A stretch of DNA of 64,000 bases, from the NCBI RefSeq assembly GCF_033115175.1, contig NC_084838.1:64200468-64264467 (forward strand), read 5' to 3'. This document shows, in pieces, positions 10,060 to 21,499 of the stretch. The notes beneath the pieces are model-generated. The model saw only the letters and a program-made list of their open reading frames with translations. It made no database searches and was not told where the DNA came from. The first letter of the stretch is position 1. Each line of letters begins with the position of its first letter. The stretch comes from Lepus europaeus (taxonomy: Eukaryota; Chordata; Mammalia; Lagomorpha; Leporidae). The translations under genes were made by a program, and so were the position numbers.

Positions 10060-10215
10060 AATATAAAGAATTGTTAAATGTTTGAAGATATTTATCCTGA
10101 TTGAACATCAGTCAGTATGTACATATATCAAAACATCATGATACTACATAAATTGGTGTAATTTTCTTTGCCTGTTAAATTTTCAATTAAATTTTTAAAT
10201 TATAAAACATTTGAA
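10060..10215 (+). mobile_element. old L1M 3' UTR, continuation
   Basis: The wording tatgtacatatatcaaaacatcatgatac is typical of the last part of old mammalian L1 3' UTRs. It continues the element broken at 4973. Confidence 0.75.
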
Positions 10216-10284
10216 AACTAAAATGTGAAACCACAAAGTAATTGTTGCCTTCTAATTCATAATCTTAAAAATATGACCATAAGG

Positions 10285-10545
10285 GCCTGCATTGGGGTAC
10301 AGTGAATTAAGCCACTGCTTTGATGTTAGCATCTCATATTGGTGTGCTGAGTCAAGTCCCACATGTTCCACTTCCAATCAGTTTGCATGCTGGTACTGCT
10401 GGGAAAGCAGCAGGTGATGGTCTAAGAACTTGGGCCCTGGCCACTCACATAGGAGACCCAGATGCAGTTCTGGACTCCAACTCTTGGCTTGATTCTGACC
10501 TGGCTCCTAAGCCATTTGGGAAGTAAACCAGGTGAATTAAAGTGT
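10285..10545 (+). mobile_element. old C-repeat SINE
   Basis: The diverged head gggcctgcattggggtacagtgaattaagcc is followed by the body gcaggtgatggtc...acttgggccctggccac. It lacks a clean A-rich tail and target duplication. Confidence 0.75.
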
Positions 10546-11245
10546 CTGGATGCCATGTCCATGCATTTCTAAGCTGAATTTCTACTTCTTAAAAACCTAT
10601 GATTTCAGTCAGCAATAGTTTTTCTTCTACATGCTAATATACTTTTTTCTAACTACATAGGCAGATAAGTGTGAGGATAAGAACAGAAATGGAAATAGGT
10701 ATCTAGGTTCTCCTGGAGGCCATGCCCAGAGGTTAGCTGCCAGTGTGGTCTTTTGGGATTGAAATTTGGGATGAACTAAGAGAAAAAAACTGGGACTACA
10801 TGAGACAAGATAGCAGGTGAATCATTTTTAAATAGAATGTTTTGGGAAGAAATAGGTCTAAGAGTGATGAAGAAAAGGACAAAAGGCAGAATAATTTGAA
10901 TTAACAGAATTAGAAATGCATCAATATTACTTTTCATGGATTTATCACTCTAGTATGGCTTTTCACAAATAAACTGCTATGTAGTTTTATGAGATTCTCA
11001 TTTATCCATCGCTGGCTTATGAGCTTTCTGCCATAGGAGAGTCAAACCCTGGCTTAGAATCAGTATAGGTTTTAGGGATAGTTTCTGATAGGAATATGAT
11101 GCAAAGGGCAAGAGATTTCACCTTGGAGGAATCTCCTTAGACTGGATGCTAAACAGCTCAACACTATTGCCCAACAAAGTTGCTGGCTTGGTTGCTAGGC
11201 TATGCTTGATGGACATCTGAGACCTGTTCATCAAGAAGGGGAGAG
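10546..11245. other. single-copy DNA
   Basis: No gene or repeat family is recognised. Confidence 0.5.
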
Positions 11246-11577
11246 GTGCAGCGCTGTGGTACAGTAGGTTATTCCTCTGCTTGTGGCACCAGCATCCCAT
11301 ATGGGTGCCAGTTCTAATCCTGGCTGCTCCACTTCCAATCCACCTCTCTGCTATGGCCTGGGAAAGCAGTGAAAATGGCCCAAGTGCTTGGTCCCTTGCA
11401 CCCACATGGGAGACCTGCAAGAAGGTCCTGGTTCCTAGCTTCGGATCAGCAAAGCTCCAGCCATTGCAGCCATTTGGGAAGCGAACCAGCAGATGGAAGA
11501 CCACTCTCTCTGTCTCTGCCTCTCTCTGTCTGCTGTAACTCTACCTCTCAAGTAAATAAATAAATATTTAAAAAAAG
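11246..11577 (+). mobile_element. C-repeat SINE, intermediate age
   Basis: The head gtgcagcgctgtggtacagtagg, the body and the final tctctgtctgctgtaactctacctctcaagtaaataaataaat tail are all present. The copy is moderately diverged. Confidence 0.85.
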
Positions 11578-11582
11578 AACAG

Positions 11583-11880
11583 AGAGGATACAGTGATTAA
11601 ACTACCTGTTTTGATGTCCACATCCCCTACCTGGAGTTCCTGTGCAACTCCATTCAAGATTCCAGCATTTCTGCTCCTGTGTACTACAAAAGGCAGCAAG
11701 GAGTGGTTGAAGTATCTGTGACCCTACCACTGATATTGCAGACCTGGATCAAGTTCCCAGATCATGGTTTTGACCTGACCCAGCCTTGGCTATTGTGACC
11801 ATCTAGAGATTGAACCAATGACTGGGAGTTGACACTCAGCCTCTCAGTCTTTCAAAAACATATAAGTAACAAATTTAAAA
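11583..11880 (+). mobile_element. old C-repeat SINE
   Basis: Directly follows the previous SINE. It shows a diverged gaggatacagtgattaaactacc head and an ending ctcagtctttcaaaaacatataag. Many substitutions. Confidence 0.65.
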
Positions 11881-13066
11881 AGAATGAAGAGGAAATGAAC
11901 ATCATTAACTGTGTCATTTTATAAATCACTTGTGGAAATAGACCTTGACATAACAAGTATGACTTCTCGTATTATATTTTTTGATGATCACAGTATACTC
12001 GCACTTTTATTCATTTTTCTTTTTCTATTTTTGCAATCTCATTTCTTCTGATTTACAACAATGATTGCCTTAGAACACTATCATCCTGAAGTGGTGCTGC
12101 TTAACCCTATTGCGATGTTCTTTTCTTAGTTCCTCAGACATTATTCAAGTACTCAGTATAAAAGATGAACAGAGGATCAACCCAGAAAAAGACAAGAAAA
12201 AACATGACTGCATTGTCAGCTTAGTGTAAGTGAAAAAAGCATGCTTGGGAAGAATAAATAGTCATTCATCCCTTGACAAAAAGAATCTAAATGAACATGT
12301 TTCTTTCTTTTCTAAGATGAAACGCCAGTTTATGAGTTACCTAATCCTTTAATCCAGATTGAAATCCTTTAATCCTGCCAAGAATAGCCCAAAATGGGAG
12401 CCAAGAAAGGCATTTCAAATAGATTCATAATTGTACCAATGAAAATCTGCTCCTTGTATAAGCCAATCCTGTCCTCTCTTGCTTTTTAGACCTTCACTAT
12501 TCAAGATGAATAAATAAACATATGAAGCAAACAGCTTCAAAACTGACAGCAATTGCAACACCTAAGAAAGTATATTTTGTGTGCTACAATGTCAATTGTA
12601 TAACCCAACATATTATATATTTACTCTTTATTTATGAGTATCTTTAGATTTTCACAGGGTATATTGCTAGAAAAAAAATGATAACTATTGGCAGTAATGA
12701 TAATGACGATTAAGGTTAAGAAATAGATCTGACAAATTTAATTGGTACCCAGAAGATATCCATTAGAAAATAACTTGCTGGACAATAAAATTGAGTCTAA
12801 AACAGCAGCTGCTCTGAAAAGTGTCTCATAACTTTTGTGAATTTCATCATTCACAATTTTACCGGTTTTTTCATCTTTGACAAAGAGTTCAAGGAATAGG
12901 TAGTTCTCTGCTTGATAGATAAGGTTAAATTACATGTTTTTGTTTGTGAGTAGAAGAAATTGCTGTACTAAATGCTAGTTACCAAGATGAAGCCTCATAA
13001 ATATATGTTGAATGATTATTTCTTCCTGATCATATTCTGTTTTTTAAAAGATTATTGTTTGAATTT
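11881..13066. other. single-copy A+T-rich DNA
   Basis: No gene or repeat family is recognised. A few short open frames look random. Confidence 0.5.
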
Positions 13067-13405
13067 TTTAAATTTTATTTATTTATTTATATATTTTGAC
13101 AGGCAGAGTTTGACAGTGAGAGAGAGAGACAGAGAGAAAGGTCTTCCTTTTGGCCGTTGGTTCACCTTCCAATGGCCGCCGTGGCCAGCACTGCGCTGAT
13201 CAGAAGCCAGGAATCAGGTGCTTCCTCCTGGTCTCCCATGCGGGTGTAGGGCCCAGGCACTTGGGCCATCCTCCACTGCCTTCCCGGGCCACAGCAGAGA
13301 GCTGGACTGGAAGAGGAGCAACCGGGACAGAATCCGACACCCCGACTGGGACTAGAACCAGGGGTGCTGGCACCGCAGGCGGAGGATTAGCCTAGTGAGC
13401 TGCAG
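13067..13405 (-). mobile_element. young to intermediate C-repeat SINE
   Basis: The reverse complement of a full C repeat: an A-rich tail at 13067-13100, then gacaggcagagtttgacagtgagag, with the head ending near ctagtgagctgc. It includes the B-box-like region. Target duplication unclear. Confidence 0.9.
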
Positions 13406-14058
13406 CTCATATTCAATCATAGAGCTAGTTGATTTATTTCTATGATTCTAGATGCTATTTTTTTTTGCAGTCATCCTAGAAAAAAAGTTCATCTTCAGTC
13501 TTTGAGTTGCCAATTCACCCTAAAGTTTTATTTTGCAATGTTTTTTCCTTTAAAAAATTGATACTTTAGAAAAGATAACTGAACAATGCAGCTTACAAAA
13601 TTACCTTGGTATTCATTTTACGTAAAGTCAAGGTTTTCACTACCCATCAGATTTAGAGATAATACACCTCTGGTAGTCACGCTCCCTGGTAGTGTCAGGG
13701 AGCCTTAAGAATTAAGTCACAACAATGTATTCAAAAACATCTATTGTGAACTTCATGTCATCCATTGTTCTCCTCTTTAAAAAAATACTTTTAATGAGTC
13801 ACAGACTCCAGATATCCAGAAAGCACAAGAAAGAACAAACAAAGGGAGAAAAATAAAGACCTACGAAGGCATACCATATTAAAATTGCTTAACACCAAAC
13901 AAAAACAGAAGATCTTGAAAGAAACCAGAGTTTTGAGGTGGGCTTTACCTTTAGAGAATATAGGATAGGAATTACAGATTGTTGAAACGAAAAAAATCTA
14001 GAACAAACTGATGCTGAATATCAATTGCTTTTTGCTTCTGTACTGCACTGCTTGCTCA
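13406..14058. other. single-copy DNA
   Basis: No gene or repeat family is recognised. Confidence 0.5.
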
Positions 14059-14370
14059 ATGACTTAATGCGGGATGCCCAGTGTAAGAAAAGAGGGGCGG
14101 GTAATGGTACCGCCATGACAGGCTTTACAAACTCCAGGAAGACGGGAAGGCCCAATTCTTAGAAAACGAAAGTTAGTAAATACTTCCTGAAATTAATGGT
14201 CTCCTACTTCCTGGTGTGACCACTTCCTTGTGTAACCACTTCCTTGTGTGACACATAGTTCACAGACTGCTGAGATACACCAATAAAATTCTCAAATTTA
14301 GGTAATTTCCATACAAAAATAAGAAACTAGCATACGTGTGTGATGATGGATGTACTTGTTTACTCAAGCA

Positions 14371-14378
14371 TATAAAAT
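14371..14378 (+). promoter_or_regulatory. TATA box of the solo LTR
   Basis: TATAAAAT lies about 90 bases before the first polyadenylation signal, as expected for the U3/R border of an LTR. Activity is unknown. Confidence 0.7.
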
Positions 14379-14466
14379 CGCTGAGAAAGAGGCGGGGCTT
14401 CTCACCCCTGCACTGTGCTATACTGTGTGTGTCAGTGGGAGCTCCAGCTAGCTGGCAATAAAATAA

Positions 14467-14485
14467 AACAATAAATCCTCTTGCC
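14467..14485 (+). terminator. LTR polyadenylation signals
   Basis: Two AATAAA hexamers at 14467-14472 and 14480-14485 in the R-like region of the solo LTR. Confidence 0.65.
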
Positions 14486-15180
14486 TTTGCATCTGTAACT
14501 GTCTTTTGTGGGTTAATTGGGAAAAGTCTCGGACCCATAACTCAACAAGATGACTTCTAATCAGAAATCATGCATGTAGCAAGAGACTGACATGAAATAT
14601 TTAAAACTATTGAAAGACAAAGTCAACAACGTAGAATTCAGTAAGAAGAAAAATCATCCTTCAAAAAGGAATGAGAAACAGAGACTTAATCTACAAACAA
14701 AGCCTGAGGAAATTTGTTATCATAAAGAAAATTGGTATATTCATAATGAAAGGAAGAGAGTTGGAAAAAGAATGAATGTAAAATGAAATCATTTCCTTTT
14801 CTTATTCTAAATTGGTAATAGAAAATCCAGCTTCATATTTAGATCTAATACAGTTCCAGTAAAATCTCAGCATGATATTATGTGGAAGTCAACAAACCAA
14901 TTCTATAATTTATATGGAAAGGCAAAAGATTCAGAATAGAAGAACTAAGTTGGGGGGCTTATATTATCTAATATCAATCCTTAGTATGAAACTACAGTGC
15001 TCAAGATAGTATAGGACTGATGAAGATATGGATATACAGATCAATGGAACAGACTAGAAAACTGCAACATAGACCTAGATAAATATTCACAGAGTTTTTG
15101 ACAAAGATAAAGGAAATTCGAAGAAGCAAGAATGGTCTTCAAATGGTGCTGATACAATTGGTGCATTCTTGTGTGTATGC

Positions 15181-15341
15181 ACACCCCCCCACACACACAC
15201 ACAAATGAAACCTACACACAGATCTTGTGTTTTCCCCTCAAACATCTCAACGTTTATCATTAGCTAATATAAGTTCCAAAAATGTAAATCTTCCTGGCTA
15301 TATCTGTGTGTGTATATGTGTGTGTATGTGTGTGTGTGAAA
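15181..15341. repeat. CA- and TG-rich microsatellites
   Basis: A (CA)n run at about 15183-15204 and an interrupted (TG)n run at 15305-15341. Confidence 0.85.
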
Positions 15342-15372
15342 ACCTATGTCGTTAAACTTGAGGGTGAATTTT

Positions 15373-15471
15373 TTTAAATATTTTATTTATTTACTTGAGA
15401 GACAGTTACACTCAGAGAAACAGCGACAGACAGAGAGAGAAAGAAAGAGAGAAAGAGAGAGAAAGAGAGAC

Positions 15472-15507
<36 letters not shown>

Positions 15508-15729
15508 CATGCACTCTTCCATCTGCTGATTCATTCCCCAGATGGCTGCAATGGCTGAGTCTGGGCCAAGATGAAGCAACAAGGTTTCCCATGTAGTGCA
15601 GTGGCCAAGTATTGGGCCATCTCCCATTGCTCTCCAAGGCACATTAGCAGGGAGCTGAATCAGAAGTGGAGCGACTAAGACTTGAACTGGCTCCCATATG
15701 GGATACCACTGATCCACAATGCTGGCTCT
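15373..15729 (-). mobile_element. C-repeat SINE with expanded GA tract
   Basis: The reverse complement of a C repeat. The CT-rich part is expanded into a long imperfect (GA)n/(GAAA)n run at about 15430-15508 on the plus strand. A near-perfect 13-bp duplication (gagggtgaatttt) lies at 15360-15372 and 15730-15742. The long open frames here encode only low-complexity sequence. Confidence 0.9.
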
Positions 15730-16185
15730 GAGGGTAAATTTTAAGACCTAAAATCAAACATACTTTTTATGAAAGAAAACAGATGAATAGGATTAATTCT
15801 ATATTTTAAAAAGAGACTTCTAATTTGTGAAACACATTAGCTAGAGAAGCTAAAGGTCAGCCATAGACTAGGGAAAAATATTTGTAAAACATTTATCTGA
15901 CACAGATCCTGTATTCAAAATACACAAAAAACGTTTAAATCTCAATGACAAGATAAACACATAATCCAGTAAAAAAGATGCCTTGGAAAACAAGACAACT
16001 AAATGAAATGTGGTATCCCAGGTAACAGAAAAAAGACATTAAGTAAAAGAAAATCAAAAACATCAAATAATGTATGGAATTTAGTTAAAAATAATGTATT
16101 GATATTGATTAACTATGACAAACATAGGTATACCTCACTAATAAAGGATTTGAATATAAGGAATTCTGGGTGTGGTTCATGAGAA

Positions 16186-16432
16186 CTTATTTGTTTATTG
16201 ATTTTGATTTATTTAAAAGACACACCCAGAGAGAGAGAGAGAGAGAATCTTCAAAATCCTCTAGTTTACATCCCAAATGCCTGCAACAGTCAGGGCTGGG
16301 CTAGATTGAAGTCAGTAGCCAAGAACTCTGTCCAGGTGGTGACAGAGATCCAAGTACTTGGGCCATCACCTGCTGCCTCCCAGCTTGCACATCAGTAGGA
16401 TACTGGCTAGGAAGTAGGGTAGGACTTTTCCT
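16186..16432 (-). mobile_element. old C-repeat SINE
   Basis: A reverse-strand copy with gacacacccagagagagag and the body catcacctgctgcctccc. The head is truncated or too diverged to see. Confidence 0.75.
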
Positions 16433-16631
16433 AGGCTTTTTTTTCTCCATATATAACATAAAAATAGCAAAAGGAATCGTCAAAGAAGAAAATAAGTATT
16501 CAAATATTTCATAAAGAAGACAAATGTTACTTTGTTGAAAAGTGGTTCTTAACAATGGAATAAGAGCAAAATAAAATATATGGATAAATATAAAAGATTA
16601 TTTTTAAATCACTTTAAAATATAAAACAAAA

Positions 16632-16915
16632 TAAAGCATTGTGGCACAGTGAGTTAAGTTGCCTCTTGGGACATCCATATCCCATATAGGAGTCCTGGGT
16701 ACTCTGCTTCTGATCCAGCTCCCAGTTAATCCATGTAAGAAGGAAGTTGATCATGGCCCAAATACTCAGGAAAATGACATAGACATCGGAGACCTAAATA
16801 GAGTTCCTTGCTCCTGACTTGGCTTGGTCTAACACTGGTTGTGGAGTGAACAGCAGATGCCAGATCTCTCCCTCTCTCTTTCATTATGCTTTTCAAATAA
16901 ATAAATAAATCATAA
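16632..16915 (+). mobile_element. C-repeat SINE, intermediate age
   Basis: The head gcattgtggcacagtgagttaag runs to a tail ttcaaataaataaataaatc. Moderately diverged. Confidence 0.85.
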
Positions 16916-16934
16916 AGAAACAAAATATAATACA

Positions 16935-17310
16935 GTTTAGTGTTATGTCCAGTGATTAAAAAAGCCCTTCTGATACCTGCATTCCATATCATAGTGCCTG
17001 GGTTCAACTATTGGATCTGCTTCTGATTCCCACTGTCTACTAATGAGCACCATGGGAAGCAGAAGGTGATGGCTCAATTACATGTGCTTCTGTCAATCTA
17101 CATGTGAGGCCTAGATTGGGTACTGAGCTCCTGGCTTCAGCCTGGCCCAGGCCCTGATGTTATGGAAATTAGGGAATTAACTAACTAGAAGATTCTCTTG
17201 CTCTTTTCTCTCTCTCCCTCTCTCCCTCTCTCCCTCTCTCTCTCTCTCCCTCTTCCTCTGTGTGTGTATGTGTGTCTGACTTTCAAATAAATTATAAATT
17301 TATTTTAAAC
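16935..17310 (+). mobile_element. old C-repeat SINE with CT expansion
   Basis: The head gttatgtccagtgattaaaaaagcc and the end tctgactttcaaataaattataaat are recognisable. The CT-rich part has expanded into tctctccctctctccc units at about 17201-17262. Confidence 0.8.
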
Positions 17311-18357
17311 TTGTATGCAAATATTTAACATAATAATACTAAGCTATTTTAAAAATGTTTTATGATATTCAGAAAAAAAAACTTGGAAGTAAATTGTATT
17401 ATAGCAACACAAAGAAGCCAGCAGAGTCAAAATGGAAAGATGCTAAAATATGTCTGTAAGTCACCATTATCAAATATAATATTACTTAAAGACATATCAT
17501 GAACAGATTAAGATATATAATAAAAATGGATATACCAATAACCAATGAAATTTATGAAATATAATGATGAAAATAATCATTTGTTTATGAAGGTGGAGAA
17601 TAATAGTAGAAAATGAACACAGAGATATTAGGATAATAGAAAAAAGTGAAATGGTAGATTTTAATTCAACCATCTTAATAGTCACATTCAAGTTAAATAC
17701 TAAATACATCTGTGAAAAGCTCAAGATTATCTGATTAGAAAAAGCTATATGCCTGGCTATATATTGAATGCAAGAAATTCAATTCACATTATAGGTCTGA
17801 AACAAAATACAGAAAAATGCATACTATGCCAAGGTAATCAAAGGGCAACTGAAGTAATGATATTAATATCAGATGAACTAGATTTCAGAGCAAAAAAAAA
17901 TCCAAACAAGGATAAAGACTGTAATTTTATAAGGTCATCAAAAGGGCATAACACTCCTGAATATTTGTGAGCTCAATAACAGTACTTATAGCTGCAAAAA
18001 GAAAAAACTGATGGGACTGCACAAAGAAACAGAAAACTAACAATGACTATAGAGCTGGAGATATCAACACCCCATCCTTAACAAATGGTTGAAAATGTTG
18101 ACACAAAATCAGTAACAACATAGAAGTCTTGAACATCTTGTCAACTAATTTAACTTGTAAAATATTTTGAAATATGCCACACAACATAGAATTATTATTC
18201 CTCACAAGGCCAGCAGAACTTTTACCAGAATGTACTACATTCCCAGTGGTAAAATGATTCTCAGTAAATGTATACTTTCTGACTGCCAGATAATGAAATT
18301 AAAAATGAATAATGAGATATTCTTTTCCTTTTATTAGTAAATTTTTGTGTTTCCTTA

Positions 18358-18685
18358 ACGATTTATTTATTTATTTGAAAGACAGAAATACAGAGAGGCA
18401 GAAGGAGAGAAAGAGAGAGAAAGTTCTTCCATCCACTGATTCATTCCCCAAATGGACACAGCATCCGTAATTGGGCCTATCAGAAGCCAGGAGCCTGGAG
18501 CTTCTTCTGGGTCTTTCACACAGGTGCAGGGACCGAAGCTCTTGGGCCATCTTCTGCTTTGCCAGGCTACAGCAAAAAGCTGGATCGAAAGTGGAGCAGC
18601 CAGGTCTCAAACTGGTGCCCATATGGGATGCTGGCACTACTGGCAGCAGTTTTATCAGCTATGGCACTGTGCCACCCCAAAGATA
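18358..18685 (-). mobile_element. C-repeat SINE
   Basis: Reverse complement, from the tail aacgatttatttatttatttgaaagacag to the head near ctatggcactgtgcc. Moderately diverged. Confidence 0.85.
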
Positions 18686-19170
18686 AAAGGAAATAAAATG
18701 CATGTCTAAGCAACACATGATCAAAGAAGAAAACAAATTAGAAAGTCTTTTGCTAGATGAAATTAAATACACATGTCAAAACTTGTGGAATGTAAATGCA
18801 ATAGGGCTTAGAAAGATATCTGCAAAGTCTATCAGAAAAGTAGAAAAATCTCAGACTAATTCCTTAATTTTCCAATAAATGATAAATGAAAGAAACAAGG
18901 AGGAAAACAAAGCTAAAGTATGAAGGAGAAAGAAAATAAAGGTAAAAGCACAAGAAACAACATAGAAAATAAAAACAATGTATAAAATCAAGAAAACAAA
19001 AACCAATCTATGAAAATCAATACATTTAATCCATTTCTAGTCTAATTAATGACACAAAAAAGGAGATGACAAATATCAAGATTGCAGGGATAATATTTCT
19101 ATAAATCATATAAATAATAATGAAAATATCTAGGTAACTTTTCAAAGGTTTTCAAATATATCTATAGTAA

Positions 19171-19671
19171 TGTTGTAATGTGCCATTTACAGGAAGAGGG
19201 CTCATTTCTCTCCTTAATTGTGGTGTGACTTAATGATTTGTTTCTAGCAAATTGTCTATTGTAGCAAAGATTGTGTGGGAGTTTAGATGTTAGATGATGA
19301 AAGAATTTGTGGCTTCCTCCTCTCTCATGGATTCCTTGCTCTGGGGAAATTGTTCATGTGGCAAGGACATTTAAGCCCTTAAGCAGCTTATGAAGAGATT
19401 CATGTGGCGGGAAAGTAAGACCTGCCAACATTCATCAAGGAACTATCTTCTTCCAATAACTTTGAGAGTGATCCATCTTGGAATTGGATACTCCAACACA
19501 TCAACCTTCTGATGAGTGCAACCACATGAGAGACACTGAGCCAAAACCATCCAGCTAACCCACACTGGAATTCCAGATCCAGAGAGATTTGAGGAAATAA
19601 ATGTTTCATGTTTTAAGCATTGTATATCCAGAAAATGTGTTTTATACAACAATAGATAAGTAATAAAAATT
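19171..19671 (+). mobile_element. MLT1-like (MaLR/ERVL-type) LTR
   Basis: The second half follows the MLT1 LTR layout: gcgggaaagtaagacctgcc, then a catgagagacactgagccaaaaccatccagctaacccacac-type block, aataaatgtttcatgttttaagc, and an end at aatagataagtaataaa. An old mammal-wide LTR without internal sequence. It lies inside the old L1. Confidence 0.7.
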
Positions 19672-19769
19672 TAGGCTAATCAATCTGGCAAGTTAGAGTA
19701 AATGATAAATTCATGAAAGGTAAAAAATAATGCCTCTCACTGACAATGAAAAAAGTAACCTGAATATTT

Positions 19770-20075
19770 TTATTTGTATTTTTTAAAGAATTTTGTATTT
19801 ACATGAAATGTAAAGAGATCATCCACCCATTACTTCACTCCCAAATTAGCCACAAGAGCCAGAGCTGGGCTTGGCTGAAGCAAAGAGCCAGAAACTCCAT
19901 CTCCATTGGGTAGCAAGGACTCCAGCACTTGAGCCATCTGTTGCTGCTTCCCAGGTGTAAACCAGGAAGCAAGGCAGGAAGTAGTGGTGCCAGGACATGA
20001 ACCATATACTCTGCATGGAAGGCCAGTATCTAAAGATGCGATTTAACACACCGTGGCCCAATGCCCAGGCACTAT
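19770..20075 (-). mobile_element. old C-repeat SINE
   Basis: A reverse-strand copy with the body agagctgggcttggctgaagc...gagccatctgttgctgcttcccagg and the head near aacacaccgtggcccaatgcc. Confidence 0.75.
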
Positions 20076-20315
20076 AACCAGGATATTTTTAAACCTAATA
20101 GAGAAATTGAATTTATAGTTTAAAATGGGCTCACGAAGAAAATTACAGGCATGAAGTCTTTAGTGTTGATTCTGCAAAGATCAAACAATATACAAAAAGA
20201 AATTATACATAATAATATTGCTTATATATATATACACATATTATAATATTAAATGGCAAAATGGCTTTATTATGGGAAGGCAAGATTATGTTTGTATTTA
20301 AAAATCAATCACATT

Positions 20316-20624
20316 GGCCGGCGCCACGGCTCACTTGGCTAATTCTCTGCCTGCATTTTGGGTTCTAGTCCCGGTCAGGGCACCGGATTCTGTACTGGTT
20401 GCTCCTCTTCCAGTCCAGCTCTCTGCTGTGGCCCGGGAAGGCAGTGGAGGATGGCCCAAGTGCTTGGGCCCTGCACCCGCATGGGAGACCAGGAGGAAAC
20501 ACCTGGCTCCTTGCTTCGGAATGGCACAGCGCGCTGGCCGTAGTGGCCATTTTGGGGGTGAACCAACGGAAGGAAGACCTTTCTCTCTGTCTCTCTCCCA
20601 CTGTCTAAATCTGCCTGTCTAAAA
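20316..20624 (+). mobile_element. young C-repeat SINE
   Basis: The head is ggccggcgccacggctcacttggc and the tail is poly(A). A 16-bp perfect target duplication (aaaaatcaatcacatt-type) flanks it at 20300-20315 and 20625-20640. Confidence 0.95.
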
Positions 20625-21279
20625 AAAAATCAATCACATTAATTCACCATTAAAGGATAAATAAAAATCATATGAGTATTCAAATAGAGGAAGAAAAACA
20701 GATTTGGTCAAATTCAACATCCATTATGACAGAAACTCTCAAGAAACCAGAAATAGAAAATAACTTCCTCAATCTGTAAAAGGGCATCTACCAAAAATTT
20801 AAAGTTATTGTCATATTGAATGGTGAAAGATCAAATGTTTCTTATTTGAAAAAAATCAAAATGATGACTATGATGCCAATGTCAGGGGTATTATTTACTC
20901 CTGAAGATCCAGGGCAGCAGAGCAAGGAAAAGAAAATAATGATATATAGAAGGAAAAGGAGGAAACTGTCTCTGCTTTCCTTATCATGATCGTCTATAAA
21001 TAAAAACTCAAGAAATCTACAAAAATACTATACTAATAATGAGTTTAACCAGATTAAAGCCTATCAAGTCAAAATTCAGGAATCAACTGCTTATTAGTAT
21101 ACTAATGAAATGAAAGAATTCACTGTTATCAAGACCACATTTCTTCCCAAAGTGATAAATTCAACAAAATTCCATTAATTCTGAGTATGATTTTTTACTT
21201 AATATTAAACTATAATACATTCAATAATAAAATGTACATGGAAAGACAGAGTCAAGAATAAAATAAAATTGGTATTGTG

Positions 21280-21499
21280 AGTTAAACATGGGAGAGAGCA
21301 GTCGCTCTTTCATATGTTTATTTCATTTCCTTTAGTTATTTTCCTAGCAGTGATATAACTGGTTCTTACTGTAGATCTATTTTTAGTTTTCTAAGGAATC
21401 TCCATATTGTTTTCAATAATGGTTGTATCAAGTAGCATACCTAACAACAGTGTACTAGGGTATCATTTTCTTCACAACCTCTTCTGTATTTGCTATTTT
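21280..21499 (-). mobile_element. old L1, inverted 5' portion (left part)
   Basis: Antisense of late ORF2/3' UTR wording (ttcctagcagtgatataactggttc; ggaatctccatattgttttc). It continues at 25608-25805 beyond the inserted younger L1. Together with the plus-strand part at 25806-26110 it forms an old L1 with a 5' inversion. Confidence 0.75.

Larger units (their letters stand above)
14068..14547 (+). mobile_element. solo LTR of an endogenous retrovirus (480 bp)
   Basis: Begins TG at 14068 and ends CA at 14547. A TATA box (tataaaat, 14371-14378) is followed by a G+C-rich leader. Polyadenylation signals aataaa lie at 14467-14472 and 14480-14485. The U5-like end includes ggacccataactcaaca. U3 has three tandem cttcctngtgtgacc-like units at about 14207-14253. 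No internal retroviral sequence adjoins it, so it is a solo LTR from recombination between the two ends of a provirus. A 7-bp repeat, atgactt, lies at 14059-14065 and 14550-14556, two bases outside each terminus. I cannot name the family. Confidence 0.8.
14840..16130 (+). mobile_element. old L1 ORF2 3' part, interrupted
   Basis: A diverged ORF2 region is readable: ccagtaaaatctcagcatg near 14857, atcaatggaacagactagaaaactgcaac near 15040, and the late ORF2 block tctgacacagatcctgtattcaaaatacac near 15895. A C SINE splits it at 15373-15729. Many stops; no coding capacity. Confidence 0.8.
17400..21275 (+). mobile_element. long old L1, ORF2 region, heavily interrupted
   Basis: Endonuclease-domain wording is visible at about 17740-18100, for example aactgaagtaatgatattaatatcaga and gagatatcaacaccccatccttaac. 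Linker and reverse transcriptase regions follow at 18690-19165 and 20080-21275 (gtcatattgaatggtgaaagatc, then atgccaatgtcagggg). A C SINE (18358-18685), an MLT1-like LTR (19171-19671), another old SINE (19770-20075) and a young SINE (20316-20624) cut it up. Dense stops; an old inactive copy. Confidence 0.75.

Noticed and set aside
15346-15637. Open frames rich in R/E or S/L
   Set aside because: They translate the expanded GA/CT tract of a SINE; low-complexity artefact.
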